From positions 124,001-188,000 of the forward strand of contig NZ_FOCE01000003.1 in assembly GCF_900110025.1 (NCBI RefSeq): 64,000 bases of DNA. The letters are read 5' to 3'. The stretch's first letter is position 1; each line of letters begins with the position of its first letter. Origin of the DNA: Gemmobacter aquatilis (GTDB lineage: Bacteria > Pseudomonadota > Alphaproteobacteria > Rhodobacterales > Rhodobacteraceae). The notes beneath the pieces were generated by a model. That model saw only the letters and a program-made list of their open reading frames with translations. It searched no databases and was not told the origin of the DNA. The translations under genes were made by a program, and so were the position numbers. Positions 10,522-21,059 of this stretch are shown in pieces.

Positions 10522-11726
10522 TCACTGGTGGCGCAGCGCCTCGATCGGGTCCAGCCGGGCGGCGCGTCGGGCCGGGAAATAACCGAAGATCACCCCCACC
10601 ACCGCCGAGAACAGGAAGGCCAGTGCCACCACGGCGGGTGAGGGGGCAAAGGGGATCGACATGAACCCCGAGGCCAGCGCCGCCAGCGCCAGCCCGACCA
10701 CGATCCCCAGCACGCCGCCCGCCAGCGACAGCACCACCGCCTCGACCAGAAACTGCGTCAGCACCTGCCCGGAGGTGGCCCCCACCGACAGGCGGATGCC
10801 GATCTCGCGGGTGCGTTCGGTCACCGAGACCAGCATGATGTTCATGATGCCGATGCCGCCCACCAGCAGGCTGACCGCCGCGACGGAACTGAGCATCCCG
10901 GTCAGGATCGTGCTGATCCCCGACAGGGTGGCCGCGATCTGTTTCAGGTCGGTCACCTGAAAATCCTGTTCCGCCCCCGGCGCGATGCGGCGGCGTTCGC
11001 GCATCAGGCTTTCGATCTCTGCCACGCCGCGGGTGGTGGACACGCCATTGCGCAGCCCGATCGAGACGCTGTTCACATCCTGCGATCCGGCCAGCCGCCG
11101 CTGCACCGCGCGCACCGGCATCATCACCACATCATCCTGATCCTGCCCGAAGCTGGAGGCGCCCTTGGCCCCCAGCAGCCCGATCACCGTGCAAGAGACG
11201 TTCTTCACCCGCAGCGTCTCGCCCGTGGGGTCGGTATTGCCGAAGATCTTCTGCCGCACCGTCTCGCCCAGCAGGCAGACCGCCGATCCGCCGCGTTCCT
11301 CTGATTCCGTGAAGGCGCGGCCCTTGCGCAGGGTCCAGCCGCCGAGGCTCAGGTAATCGGCGCTGGTGCCGGTGACCGTGGTGGCGACGTTCAGGTTGCC
11401 CGCCACCACCGTCTGGCTGGTGGAAACGACCGGCGCCGCGACTTCGACCACCGGCAGCGCCTTGATCGCCGCCACATCGGTCAGCCGGAAGGCGGGTGCC
11501 GCCTCCCGCGTGCCCGGCCCCATGCTCTGCTTGCCGGGCCGCAGGATCAGCAGGTTGGTGCCCAGGCTTTCCACCTGCGCCGTCACCTGCGCCGATGAGC
11601 CCTGCCCCACCGTGACCATGGCGATCACCGCCGCCACGCCGATCACCACGCCCAGCACGGTCAGCAAGGACCGCATCACATTGCGCCGGATCGCCTGCAC
11701 CGCCAGCCGGATGGTTTCCCACAGCA

Positions 11727-11727
<1 letters not shown>
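10522..11727 (-). CDS. MacB-like ABC transporter permease (FtsX family)
   Basis: Membrane subunit of a tripartite MacAB-type exporter; substrate unknown (macrolides, peptides or lipids in relatives). The N-terminal membrane helix (about residues 15-40, SLLTVLGVVIGVAAVIAM) is followed by a large periplasmic MacB-PCD domain (about 45-250) and a C-terminal FtsX domain with three more helices and the conserved VTERTREIGIRLSVGA loop, ending PARRAARLDPIEALR. Length 401; here permease and ATPase are separate polypeptides, unlike the fused Escherichia coli MacB. Start overlaps the ATPase stop by one base. Confidence 0.9.
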
Positions 11728-12425
<698 letters not shown>

Positions 12426-12428
12426 CGC

Positions 12429-13679
12429 TCACTCCGCCCCGGTCTGATCGGTGATCACCAGATCGCCCTCGGCAATCTCGCCCTCGCGCAACTCGGTGCG
12501 CTTGCCGTCGCTGTCGCCTGCCACCACCGGCACTTCCACCGGCACGCCGCCGCGCAGCACCCAGACGCTGCTGCCCGCGCTGCCCGACGATTGCGCCCCC
12601 GCAGGCGCGCGGGGCATCAGCATCCCCAACAGCCCGCTGCCGGACCGCGATCCCGAGGTGCTGGCCGCCGTCTGCGGCGGCGTATAGCGCAGCGCGGCAT
12701 TGGGCACGCTCAACGCCGCCTCAACCCGCTTCACGGTAATATCCGCCGTCGCCGTCATGCCGGGGCGCAGCAGGCCTTCCGAGTTGTCGACCCGCAGCAC
12801 GCCCTTGTAGGTCACCACCCCGTCGGTTTCCTCGGGGGCATAGCGCAACTGGGTGATTTCGGCGGGGAACTTGCGGCCCTGATAGGCCTCGACCGTGAAG
12901 TCCGCCTGATTGCCCACCACCACCTGCCCGATATCGGCCTCGTCAATATCCACCTGCAATTCCATCCGGCTCAGATCCTCGGCCAGCGTGAACAGCACCG
13001 GCGCCGACAGCGACGAGGCGACGATCTGCCCCGGTTCCGCCGCCCGGTCCAGCACGATGCCACGGATGGGCGAGCGGATCGTGGCGGTTTCCAGATCGGC
13101 GCGCTGCAGCGAAAGATTGGCCTCGGCCAGCGTCAGATCGGCCTCGGCGCTTTGCAGCGCCGCCCTGGCCCGCGCATCCGTCGCCGACGCCGTATCAAGG
13201 CTGGTCTGGCTGGTGATGCCGCGCCGGTCCAGCTCCACCGCGCGCCGATATTCCGCCGCCGTTTCCTGCACCGTGGCCTGCGCCTGCGCCACCCGCGCCT
13301 TCGCCCCGGCCAAAGACGCTTCGGCATTGGCGACCTGCGCCTGCAGCTTGGTCGTATCCAGCTGCGCCAGAACCTGCCCCACCGCCACCGCGTCGTTGTA
13401 ATCCACCTCTACCGAGGCCAGCGTGCCCGACAGTTCGGACGACACCTCGACCTCGGTCGTCGGCTGCACCGTGCCGGTGGCCGTGACAATCACCACCAGA
13501 TCGCCCCGCTCCACCGCCTCGGTCGTATAGCTGACCGCGCTGTCCTGCCCGCCCAGCCACAGCCACAGGCCCAGCCCCGCCACCAGCACAAGGCCCAGCG
13601 CGGCGATCACCCAGCGGCGCCCGCGCTTCGGGGCAGCCCCCGCCAGCAGTTTCTTCATCGCTTCGGCCTGATCCGCCAT
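12429..13679 (-). CDS. MacA-like periplasmic adaptor subunit (HlyD family)
   Basis: Periplasmic adaptor that would bridge the MacB-like pump to an outer-membrane channel. One N-terminal membrane anchor (WVIAALGLVLVAGLGLWLWL), a barrel-sandwich lipoyl half-motif, a coiled-coil hairpin rich in Ala/Glu/Arg (about residues 105-215), the second lipoyl half (ATIRSPIRGIVL) and a beta-barrel domain. I chose the ATG at 13679 (416 residues) because AGGAG lies 6 bases upstream; an open frame to 13838 would add 53 residues of low-complexity sequence. First gene of the operon. No outer-membrane factor is nearby. Confidence 0.88.
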   Translation of the reverse strand: MADQAEAMKKLLAGAAPKRGRRWVIAALGLVLVAGLGLWLWLGGQDSAVSYTTEAVERGDLVVIVTATGTVQPTTEVEVSSELSGTLASVEVDYNDAVAVGQVLAQLDTTKLQAQVANAEASLAGAKARVAQAQATVQETAAEYRRAVELDRRGITSQTSLDTASATDARARAALQSAEADLTLAEANLSLQRADLETATIRSPIRGIVLDRAAEPGQIVASSLSAPVLFTLAEDLSRMELQVDIDEADIGQVVVGNQADFTVEAYQGRKFPAEITQLRYAPEETDGVVTYKGVLRVDNSEGLLRPGMTATADITVKRVEAALSVPNAALRYTPPQTAASTSGSRSGSGLLGMLMPRAPAGAQSSGSAGSSVWVLRGGVPVEVPVVAGDSDGKRTELREGEIAEGDLVITDQTGAE

Positions 13680-13864
13680 GCCCTGCTCCTGTCCTGCGGC
13701 ACCGGGTTGAATGCCGCGCCCTCTGCCGCCTCTGTCGAATTCTACGCAACCAGCGCGGGTTTCCGTCACCATAAGGCGCAGAAATGATTTGCCCATGACC
13801 AAAACCCCGCCCATGCTGCCACCCATTGCCGCAGCCAAAGGCCGGGCCCGCGCCCGATACCGCC

Positions 13865-14656
13865 ATGACCATGGACCACGACCGCGCCTATGCCAATGGC
13901 GCCTTCATCGCCGGGGCCGACAGCTATCCACCCCGGTGGGAGGCCGCCGCGCGCGCCTTTCGCGCCGCCCTTGGCCCCTGCGCCCGGCTTGCCCTGCCCT
14001 ATGGCCCGCAAGACCGCCAGCGGTTCGACCTGTTCCTGCCCGAAACCCAACCGCGCGGGCTGCTGGTCTTCGTCCATGGCGGCTACTGGATGGCCTTCGG
14101 GCGCGAAAGCTGGTCGCATCTGGCCGCCGGGGCACTGGCGCGCGGCTGGGCCTGCGCCATGCCCTCCTATACACTGGCCCCCGCCGCAACGATCCCGGCC
14201 ATGACGCAGGAAATCGCCCACGCCCTTGCCACCGCCAGCGCGCAAATGCCCGGCCTGCCGCTGGTCGTCACCGGCCATTCCGCCGGCGGGCATCTGGCCG
14301 CCCGCATGGGCTGCACCGATCTGTCGCTTGCCATACAACCCGCCCGCGTCGTGCCGATCTCGCCCCTGGCCGATCTGACGCCGCTGCTGCACAGCCGGAT
14401 GAACGACACGCTGGGCCTGACCCCGCAGGACGCCCGCGCCGAAAGCCCGGCGCTGCACGCCCTGCGCCCCGGCACATCCGCCCATATCTGGGTCGGCGGG
14501 CAGGAACGCCCCGCCTTTCTGTGGCAGGCCCGCGCCCTTTCGGAAGCGTGGGGCTGCCCGTGGACCGTCGCCCCCGGTCGCCACCATTTCGATGTGATCG
14601 ACGGGCTGGCCGATCCCGCCTCACCACTCTGCGCCGCCTGTTTCGACGGCATCTGA
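13865..14656 (+). CDS. Alpha/beta hydrolase, kynurenine-formamidase-like
   Basis: Serine hydrolase of about 264 residues. It carries HGGYW (the HGGxW oxyanion motif of eukaryotic-type arylformamidases) and the nucleophile elbow GHSAGGH; a late catalytic His is likely in GRHHFDVIDGL. This combination makes N-formylkynurenine formamidase the best guess, but HGG-type esterases share much of it and no tryptophan-catabolism gene is adjacent. Two in-frame ATGs (13865, 13871) and an earlier TTG are possible starts, none with a convincing ribosome-binding site. It is divergent from the MacAB operon and precedes the RND operon by 100 bp. Confidence 0.7.
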   Translation: MTMDHDRAYANGAFIAGADSYPPRWEAAARAFRAALGPCARLALPYGPQDRQRFDLFLPETQPRGLLVFVHGGYWMAFGRESWSHLAAGALARGWACAMPSYTLAPAATIPAMTQEIAHALATASAQMPGLPLVVTGHSAGGHLAARMGCTDLSLAIQPARVVPISPLADLTPLLHSRMNDTLGLTPQDARAESPALHALRPGTSAHIWVGGQERPAFLWQARALSEAWGCPWTVAPGRHHFDVIDGLADPASPLCAACFDGI

Positions 14657-14697
14657 CGCAAAGGCAGATCGGGCGGCAGATTTTCCGCCCTGCCCTG

Positions 14698-14741
14698 TTG
14701 CCAGATCGCCCGCTTTATTATATTCCAAATTATGAATGTGA
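14698..14741 (+). promoter_or_regulatory. AT-rich promoter region of the RND operon
   Basis: A strikingly AT-rich stretch (TTTATTATATTCC and following) in an otherwise GC-rich region, directly before the adaptor gene. It contains a loose inverted repeat ATTC/GAAT around CAAATTAT that could be a repressor site. TTGCCA at about 14698 could act as a -35. No regulator gene (TetR, MarR) adjoins the operon. Confidence 0.35.
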
Positions 14742-14756
14742 ATGAATGAGGGTCCC

Positions 14757-15740
14757 ATGCCGCTGCGCTCCCTGCTTTCCGCCTCTGTCCTTGCGGCGAT
14801 CCTTGCCGCACCGCTGGCCGCCCCTTTGGCCGCTGAACCGCTGGCCTATACCGAAATCCGCGACTGGAAGCCGGTCTATGGCCGGATCGAGGCGCGCGAT
14901 ACCCTGCCCGCCCGCGCCCGCATCGGCGGCACACTGATCGCGTTGTCGGTGTCGGAAGGTGACAGCGTGCAGGCCGGGCAGGAACTGGGCCGCATCGTCG
15001 ATGACAAGCTGGCCTTCCAGCTTTCGGCGGTTGATGCCCAGATCGCGGCCCTCACCTCCTCGCTGACCAATGCCCAGACCGAACTGAAACGCGGCGAGGA
15101 TCTGCTGGCGCGCGGCGTCGCCACCAAGCAATCCGTCGATGCCCTGCGCACGCAGGCCGATGTGCTGACCGGCCAGATCGCCGCGCAAACCGCCCAGCGC
15201 CGCGTGCTGGAACAGCAAACCGCCGAAGGTGCCATCCTCGCCCCGATCACCGGGCGGGTGCTGGATGTGCCGCAAGCCATGGGCGGCGTGGTGATGCCGG
15301 GCGAAACCGTGGCCACCGTGGGCGGCGGTGGCTTCTTCCTGCGCCTCGCCGTGCCCGAACGCCATGCCACCCACCTTGAACAGGGCGCCACCATCCCGGT
15401 CGAAATGCCGGGGGGCGAGGTGTCTGGCACGCTGGAGCGCATCTATCCCGCCATCGAAAATGGCCGCGTCGTGGCCGATGTCACCGTGCCCGACCTGCCG
15501 GATGCCTTCGTCAACGCCCGCGTCGTCGTCCGCCTGCCCGTTGCCACCCGTCAGGCCCTTCTGGTGCCTGCAAGCGCCATCTCCACCCGCTCCGGCCTTG
15601 ATTTCGTCACCGTCAAAGGGCCGGAAGGTGATACCGCCCGCCTCGTCGTGCCCGGCGCGCGAATGGAACTTGACGGCGTGGCCATGGTCGAAATCCTGTC
15701 GGGCCTGCAACCCGGCGATGATCTGGGGGCCGCGCAATGA
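14757..15740 (+). CDS. RND efflux periplasmic adaptor (HlyD/MFP family)
   Basis: Periplasmic membrane-fusion subunit for the RND pump encoded next. A signal sequence (residues about 1-25, cleaved near LAAEPLAY) is followed by the lipoyl half-motifs (GDSVQAGQELGRI and GAILAPITGRVL), a short coiled-coil hairpin between them, and a beta-barrel domain. Length 327 from the ATG at 14757, which has GAGG five bases upstream; ATG at 14742 is the alternative. Its stop overlaps the pump start (ATGA), so the two are translationally coupled. Confidence 0.88.
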   Translation: MPLRSLLSASVLAAILAAPLAAPLAAEPLAYTEIRDWKPVYGRIEARDTLPARARIGGTLIALSVSEGDSVQAGQELGRIVDDKLAFQLSAVDAQIAALTSSLTNAQTELKRGEDLLARGVATKQSVDALRTQADVLTGQIAAQTAQRRVLEQQTAEGAILAPITGRVLDVPQAMGGVVMPGETVATVGGGGFFLRLAVPERHATHLEQGATIPVEMPGGEVSGTLERIYPAIENGRVVADVTVPDLPDAFVNARVVVRLPVATRQALLVPASAISTRSGLDFVTVKGPEGDTARLVVPGARMELDGVAMVEILSGLQPGDDLGAAQ

Positions 15741-18700
15741 GCGAAAAGCTGGGCATTGCCGGCGGGCTGACCCGCAGCTTCATTTCCTCGGCGCTGACGC
15801 CGCTGTTCATCCTTGCCGCATTGGCGATGGGCCTCGTGGCGCTGATCTCGCTCCCGCGCGAGGAAGAGCCGCAGATTTCCGTGCCGATGATCGACATTCT
15901 GATCACCGCACAGGGCTTGAAGGCCGAAGACGGGGTGAAACTGGTCACCGAACCCTTGGAAACCATCGTCAAGGCGATCAACGGCGTCGATCACGTCTAT
16001 TCCCAGACGCAGGATGACGGCGCCATGGTCACCGCGCGCTTCCTCACCGGCACCTCTGCCGATGCGGCCATCCTGCGCGTGCACGAAAAGATCAACGCCA
16101 ATCTCGACCAGATCCCGGTCGGCATCCCCGAACCCCTCATCGTCGGGCGCGGCATTGATGACGTGGCCATCGTCTCGCTCACTCTTTCGCCCGAACCCGG
16201 GACCGAGGTTTCCCCCGCCGATCTGACCCGCATCGCCCGCGAATTGCGGTCCGAGGTCGCCAAGACCGCCGATGTCGGCCTCACCTATCTGGTGGGCGAG
16301 GCGACCGAGGCGATCCGCATCGCCCCCGATCCCGACCGGCTGGCGCTCTATGGCGTGACCCTGCAACAGCTTGCGGGCAAGGTGCAGGACGCCAACCGCT
16401 CGCTCAACACCGGCAAGCTGCGCCACGGCGGGCAGGAAATCGCGCTGGTCGCCGGGGAAACCCTCACCGCCCCGGCCGAGGTGGCAAACTTGCTGCTGAC
16501 CACCCGCGACGGCCGCCCCGTCTATGTCGCCGATGTGGCCGAGGTCAGCTATACCGGCAACACCTCTGACACCATCGTCTCGCACATCACCCGCGCCGAA
16601 GACGGCACGCTCAACCGCGCCCCCGCCGTCACGCTGGCCGTCGCCAAACGCGCCGGCGCCAATGCCGTGGTGGTGGCCGAGGCGATCCTGCACAAGGTCG
16701 AAAGCCTCGAAGGTCGGCTGATCCCCGAAGGCATCAAGGTCACCGTCACCCGCGACTATGGCGAAACCGCCAATGAAAAGGCCAACGAGCTGCTGTTCCA
16801 CCTTGGCCTCGCCACCATCTCGATCATCGGGCTGGTGCTGCTGGCGATCGGCTGGCGCGAATCCATCGTGGTGGCGATCGTGATCCCGGTCACCATCCTG
16901 CTCACGCTCTTCGCCTCCTGGGTCATGGGCTATACGCTCAACCGCGTCTCGCTGTTCGCGCTGATCTTCTCCATCGGCATCCTGGTCGATGACGCCATCG
17001 TGGTGATCGAGAATATCGCCCGCCACTGGGCGCTGGATGCCAAGCGCAGCCGGATGCAGGCCGCCATCGACGCCGTGGCCGAGGTGGGTAACCCCACCAT
17101 CGTCGCCACGCTGACCGTGGTCGCAGCCCTGCTGCCCATGCTGTTCGTGTCGGGCATGATGGGCCCCTACATGTCGCCGATCCCGGCCAATGCCTCGGCG
17201 GCGATGATCTTTTCCTTCTTCGTCGCGGTGATCATCACCCCCTGGCTGATGCTGAAAATCGCGGGCAAGGCCCCCGCCCATGCCCATGATGCCCCCGGCA
17301 CCATGCCCGGCGGCAGGCTGGGCGCCGGTTTCGCCCGCGTGGCCCGCCCGCTTCTGGCCACCAAGCGCCGCAGCCTGACCTTCCTTCTGGTCACCGCTGC
17401 CCTCTCCTTCGGCTCGCTGGGGCTGCTGTATACAAAGCACGTCACCGTCAAACTGCTGCCCTTCGACAACAAGTCGGAACTCTCGGTCACCATTGATCTG
17501 GCCGAGGGCGCCAGCCACGAAGCCACCGACCGCGTGGCGCAGGATGTGGCGCGCATCGTCATGGGCCTGCCCGAGGTTCTGTCGGTCGAAACCCATGCCG
17601 GGGCGGCGGCGCCGTTCAACTTCAACGGCCTCGTGCGCCACGCCTATATGCGCTCCGAACCGCATATGGGCGAGGTGCAGATCATGCTCGCCCCCAAGGC
17701 CGACCGCGACCGCGCCAGCCATGACATCGCGCTGGATATCCGCCAGCGCCTTGCCGCCCTGCCCCTGCCCGCAGGCACCGTGCTGAAAACCGTCGAACCG
17801 CCGCCCGGCCCCCCGGTCATGGCCACCCTTCTGGCCGAGGTGTACGGCCCCACCCCCGAAATCCGCCGCGAGGCCGCCACCAAGATCCGGCAGGCATTCA
17901 GCCAGATCCCCTATATCGTCGATGTCGATGACAGTTTCGGCGAACAGGCCAACCGCCTGCGCGCCACCATCTCCACCGATGATCTGGAGTTCTTCTCGGT
18001 GCAGGAATCCGATGTGTTCGACACGCTGGCCCTGCTCAATGCCGGGCAGACCGTCGGCTATTCGCATCGCGGTGACGGGCGGCAGGCGCTGCCCATCCTG
18101 ATCCAGCGCCCGAAATCCGACCGCGTGCTGGATGAACGCTTCCTCTCCACCCCCATTCCCGCCAATGTCCTGCCCGGCGCGCGCGGCGTGGTGGAACTGG
18201 GCGATGTGGTGCAGGTCGCCGCCGAAAAGGCCTCCTTCCCGATCTTCCGCCACAATGGCCGCGCCGCCGAAATGGTCACCGCCGAACTGGCCGGGGCCTT
18301 CGAGGCGCCGCTGTATGGCATGTTCGCCGTGGCCGACCAGATCGAACAAATGGACTGGCCCGAAGGCCAGAAACCCACCATCGCCTTCCATGGCCAGCCC
18401 GAGGATGAATCCGCCGTCACCCTGCTCTGGGATGGCGAATGGGAGGTGACCTTCGTCACCTTCCGCGACATGGGCGCCGCCTTCGGCGTGGCCCTGCTGG
18501 GCATCTACATCCTTGTCGTGGCGCAATTCGGCAGCTTCCGCCTGCCGCTGGTGATCCTGACGCCGATCCCGCTCACCTTCCTCGGCATCATGCTGGGGCA
18601 CTGGATCTTCGACGCGCCCTTCTCGGCCACCTCGATGATCGGCTTCATCGCGCTGGCCGGGATCATCGTGCGCAACTCGATCCTGCTGGTGGATTTCATC

Positions 18701-18928
18701 CGCCACACGCCCAGCGATCACGGCCCGGTGGAACTGCTGATCGAGGCCGGGGCGATCCGCTTCAAGCCGATCCTGCTGACCGCCGTCGCGGCGATGATCG
18801 GCGCGGTGGTGATTCTGGCCGACCCGATCTTCCAGGGCCTCGCCATTTCGCTGCTGTTCGGGCTGCTCAGCTCTACCCTGCTCACCGTGCTGGTGATCCC
18901 GGCGATCTACCGCGTGTTCAAGACCTGA
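15737..18928 (+). CDS. RND family efflux transporter, inner-membrane pump
   Basis: Proton-driven exporter of the AcrB/HAE1-like family, 1063 residues, with the expected two halves: a membrane helix at the N-terminus, a large periplasmic loop, a bundle of helices including the proton-relay LVDDAIVVIEN, a second helix before a second periplasmic loop, and a C-terminal bundle. The two adjacent Asp of the relay are intact, so it is probably active. Substrate cannot be told from sequence. Operon with the adaptor; no outer-membrane partner is encoded here. Confidence 0.9.
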   Translation: MSEKLGIAGGLTRSFISSALTPLFILAALAMGLVALISLPREEEPQISVPMIDILITAQGLKAEDGVKLVTEPLETIVKAINGVDHVYSQTQDDGAMVTARFLTGTSADAAILRVHEKINANLDQIPVGIPEPLIVGRGIDDVAIVSLTLSPEPGTEVSPADLTRIARELRSEVAKTADVGLTYLVGEATEAIRIAPDPDRLALYGVTLQQLAGKVQDANRSLNTGKLRHGGQEIALVAGETLTAPAEVANLLLTTRDGRPVYVADVAEVSYTGNTSDTIVSHITRAEDGTLNRAPAVTLAVAKRAGANAVVVAEAILHKVESLEGRLIPEGIKVTVTRDYGETANEKANELLFHLGLATISIIGLVLLAIGWRESIVVAIVIPVTILLTLFASWVMGYTLNRVSLFALIFSIGILVDDAIVVIENIARHWALDAKRSRMQAAIDAVAEVGNPTIVATLTVVAALLPMLFVSGMMGPYMSPIPANASAAMIFSFFVAVIITPWLMLKIAGKAPAHAHDAPGTMPGGRLGAGFARVARPLLATKRRSLTFLLVTAALSFGSLGLLYTKHVTVKLLPFDNKSELSVTIDLAEGASHEATDRVAQDVARIVMGLPEVLSVETHAGAAAPFNFNGLVRHAYMRSEPHMGEVQIMLAPKADRDRASHDIALDIRQRLAALPLPAGTVLKTVEPPPGPPVMATLLAEVYGPTPEIRREAATKIRQAFSQIPYIVDVDDSFGEQANRLRATISTDDLEFFSVQESDVFDTLALLNAGQTVGYSHRGDGRQALPILIQRPKSDRVLDERFLSTPIPANVLPGARGVVELGDVVQVAAEKASFPIFRHNGRAAEMVTAELAGAFEAPLYGMFAVADQIEQMDWPEGQKPTIAFHGQPEDESAVTLLWDGEWEVTFVTFRDMGAAFGVALLGIYILVVAQFGSFRLPLVILTPIPLTFLGIMLGHWIFDAPFSATSMIGFIALAGIIVRNSILLVDFIRHTPSDHGPVELLIEAGAIRFKPILLTAVAAMIGAVVILADPIFQGLAISLLFGLLSSTLLTVLVIPAIYRVFKT

Positions 18929-18945
18929 ACCGCAACCGCGCTGCG

Positions 18946-18976
18946 GCAAAGGGCGGGCCATGGGCCCGCCCTTTGC
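18946..18976 (+). terminator. Hairpin after the RND operon
   Basis: Thirteen-base stem GCAAAGGGCGGGC / GCCCGCCCTTTGC with a five-base CATGG loop, 17 bp after the pump stop. The downstream stretch (CTTTGCC) has only a short T run, so strength is uncertain. Confidence 0.65.
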
Positions 18977-19063
18977 CTTTGCCCCGCAAGGCCCTGCACC
19001 CTTTCCAGTTGTGCCGCGCAATGCTAGCCATCAGGCAGTCCCCCTGTTCAGGTTCCGCGTCCC

Positions 19064-21055
19064 ATGTGCACCCTCTGCTCAGCCCTGCGCCCCGATGATC
19101 TTGCCGCCGCCAGCGATCTGCACACCGGGGCAGGCACGGGTGCCGCCCTGCCCGTCTACTCGCTGGGCCAGATCGCCAGACAGTTGACCGAAGGGTATTG
19201 GGCCTATACCGGCCGCGACATGCGCGCCTTCGCGGTGGAAAACGGCGATACGCTGACCGTCGATTTCGGCCCGCTGTCGCAGGCCGAACGCGCCATCGCC
19301 ACCGCCGCCCTGCAAGCCTGGACCGATGTCACCGGCATCACCTTCACCGCTTACACCGGCGACGATCCGACCGTGATCGCCGAAACCACCGATGCCGCCA
19401 CCGGCACCGCCACCACCGCCACCCTTCCGGTGAACGGCGTGTTTTCCGGCGAGATCGACAGCACCGGCGATGCCGATTGGATCAAGGTCACGCTGCAAAA
19501 GGGCCAGACCTACCGCATCCTGCTGGAAAGCGCCGAGGATGCCGATGCGCTGGCCGATCCGCTGCTGGCGCTGCACGATGCCACGGGCGCGGTGATCGCC
19601 ACCAGCGATGACCGCAGCCGCGGCGATCTGAACAGCTTCCTGTCCTTCACCGCCGCCGAAACCGGCACCTATTACCTCTCTGCCGAAAGCGCCACCTCGG
19701 GCAGCGGCACCTATTACATGGGGCTGGTGACCGAAGCCGCCCACGGCGCCGACATCAGCTTCGACAACCGCGATTCCGGCGCCTATGCCTATTCCGACGT
19801 GGCCGGAACCCGCATCCTCTATTCCTATGTGAACATCGCCAGGAACTGGGACGCGTCGGACCTGTCGCTCAACAGCTACTGGCTGCAGACCTATATCCAC
19901 GAGATCGGCCACGCGCTCGGCCTCGGCCATGCCGGAAACTACAACACCACCGCCAGTTTCCCCACAGATGCCCATTACGCCAATGACTCGGTCACCAACT
20001 CGATCATGTCCTATTTCTTCCAGGGCGAGAATCCGAACATCGAGGCCGATTTCGGCTTCCTCGCCACCGTCATGCCCGCCGACATCCTGGCCATTCAGGA
20101 CCTGTACGGCAGCGATGTCACCACCCACGCGGGCGATACCACCTATGGGGCGAACAGCAACGTGGATGGCTATCTCGGCGCCATGTTCGCCCAGATCTTC
20201 GCCGAGGCGCCCGCCGATCCCGCCGTCTATCAGGGCGAAAACATGGTGCTGACCCTGTATGATACCGGCGGCCATGACCTGCTGGACCTCAGCCCCAGCC
20301 GTGGCCCGCAGGTGATCTCGCTGCTGGCCGAAACCTTCTCCTCCATCGGCGGCTACCTCAGCAACCTGACCATCGCGCGCGGCACGGTGATCGAGGATGT
20401 CATCGCAGGCGCTGGCGCCGATACCGTGCTGGGCAATGCCGCCGCCAACATGCTCGACGGTGCGGCGGGCAGCGACTGGCTGATCGGCGGCGCAGGCGCC
20501 GATACGCTGGCGGGCGGGCTGGGCAACGATCTGCTCAAGGGCGGCGCCGGGCGCGATACCGCCAGCTTCGCCACCGCCACCCGGGGCGTGATCGTCGATC
20601 TGGCGCTGACCACCGCCCAATCCACCGGCGCGGGCCAGGACCGCCTCACCGGCGTCGAGAACCTGACCGGCAGCGCCTTCAATGACGGGCTGGGCGGCAA
20701 CGGCGCCGCCAATGTGCTGGATGGGGTCGCCGGGCGCGACCTGCTGGTCGGGCGCGGCGGCAACGACTGGCTGCTCGGCGGCGCGGGGGCCGATACGCTG
20801 TCGGGCGGCCTTGGCCGGGATGCCTTCGTCTTTGCCGCAGGCGCCGATGTGGTGCTCGATTTCACCGATGATGAAGACAGTCTGGTCTTCAGCACCGCCC
20901 TGTTCCCCGGCGGCACCACCACCGCCGAAGAGCTTCTGGCCCGCGCCGCCGTTGTGTCGGGCGATACCGTCTTCACCTTCGCCCCCGGCATCCGCCTTAT
21001 CCTGTCGGGCTTTACCGACATTGCGGCGCTGGCCGATGACCTGCTGCTGATCTGA
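19064..21055 (+). CDS. Serralysin-like M10 metalloprotease with inserted PPC-like domain and RTX repeats
   Basis: Probable secreted zinc protease, 663 residues. The metzincin site HEIGHALGLGH (zinc ligands His279, His283, His289; base Glu280) and the Met-turn SIMSYF (about 313-318) are intact. Between the early catalytic-domain strand WTDVTGITF (86-94) and the later ADISFDN (229-235) sits a segment of about 110 residues (115-222, GEIDSTGDADWIKVTL to TGTYYLSAES) that looks like a bacterial pre-peptidase C-terminal (PPC) domain. The C-terminal third has glycine- and aspartate-rich RTX calcium-binding repeats and no Sec signal is present, both pointing to type I secretion. No type I secretion genes are adjacent. 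It stands alone, convergent with the RTX gene that ends 4 bp away. Confidence 0.88.
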   Translation: MCTLCSALRPDDLAAASDLHTGAGTGAALPVYSLGQIARQLTEGYWAYTGRDMRAFAVENGDTLTVDFGPLSQAERAIATAALQAWTDVTGITFTAYTGDDPTVIAETTDAATGTATTATLPVNGVFSGEIDSTGDADWIKVTLQKGQTYRILLESAEDADALADPLLALHDATGAVIATSDDRSRGDLNSFLSFTAAETGTYYLSAESATSGSGTYYMGLVTEAAHGADISFDNRDSGAYAYSDVAGTRILYSYVNIARNWDASDLSLNSYWLQTYIHEIGHALGLGHAGNYNTTASFPTDAHYANDSVTNSIMSYFFQGENPNIEADFGFLATVMPADILAIQDLYGSDVTTHAGDTTYGANSNVDGYLGAMFAQIFAEAPADPAVYQGENMVLTLYDTGGHDLLDLSPSRGPQVISLLAETFSSIGGYLSNLTIARGTVIEDVIAGAGADTVLGNAAANMLDGAAGSDWLIGGAGADTLAGGLGNDLLKGGAGRDTASFATATRGVIVDLALTTAQSTGAGQDRLTGVENLTGSAFNDGLGGNGAANVLDGVAGRDLLVGRGGNDWLLGGAGADTLSGGLGRDAFVFAAGADVVLDFTDDEDSLVFSTALFPGGTTTAEELLARAAVVSGDTVFTFAPGIRLILSGFTDIAALADDLLLI

Positions 21056-21059
21056 CGCC

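Noticed and set aside
15551-19021. 1156-residue minus-strand open frame opposite the RND pump
   Set aside because: His/Gly/Asp-rich shadow of an evident RND transporter; no domain of its own.
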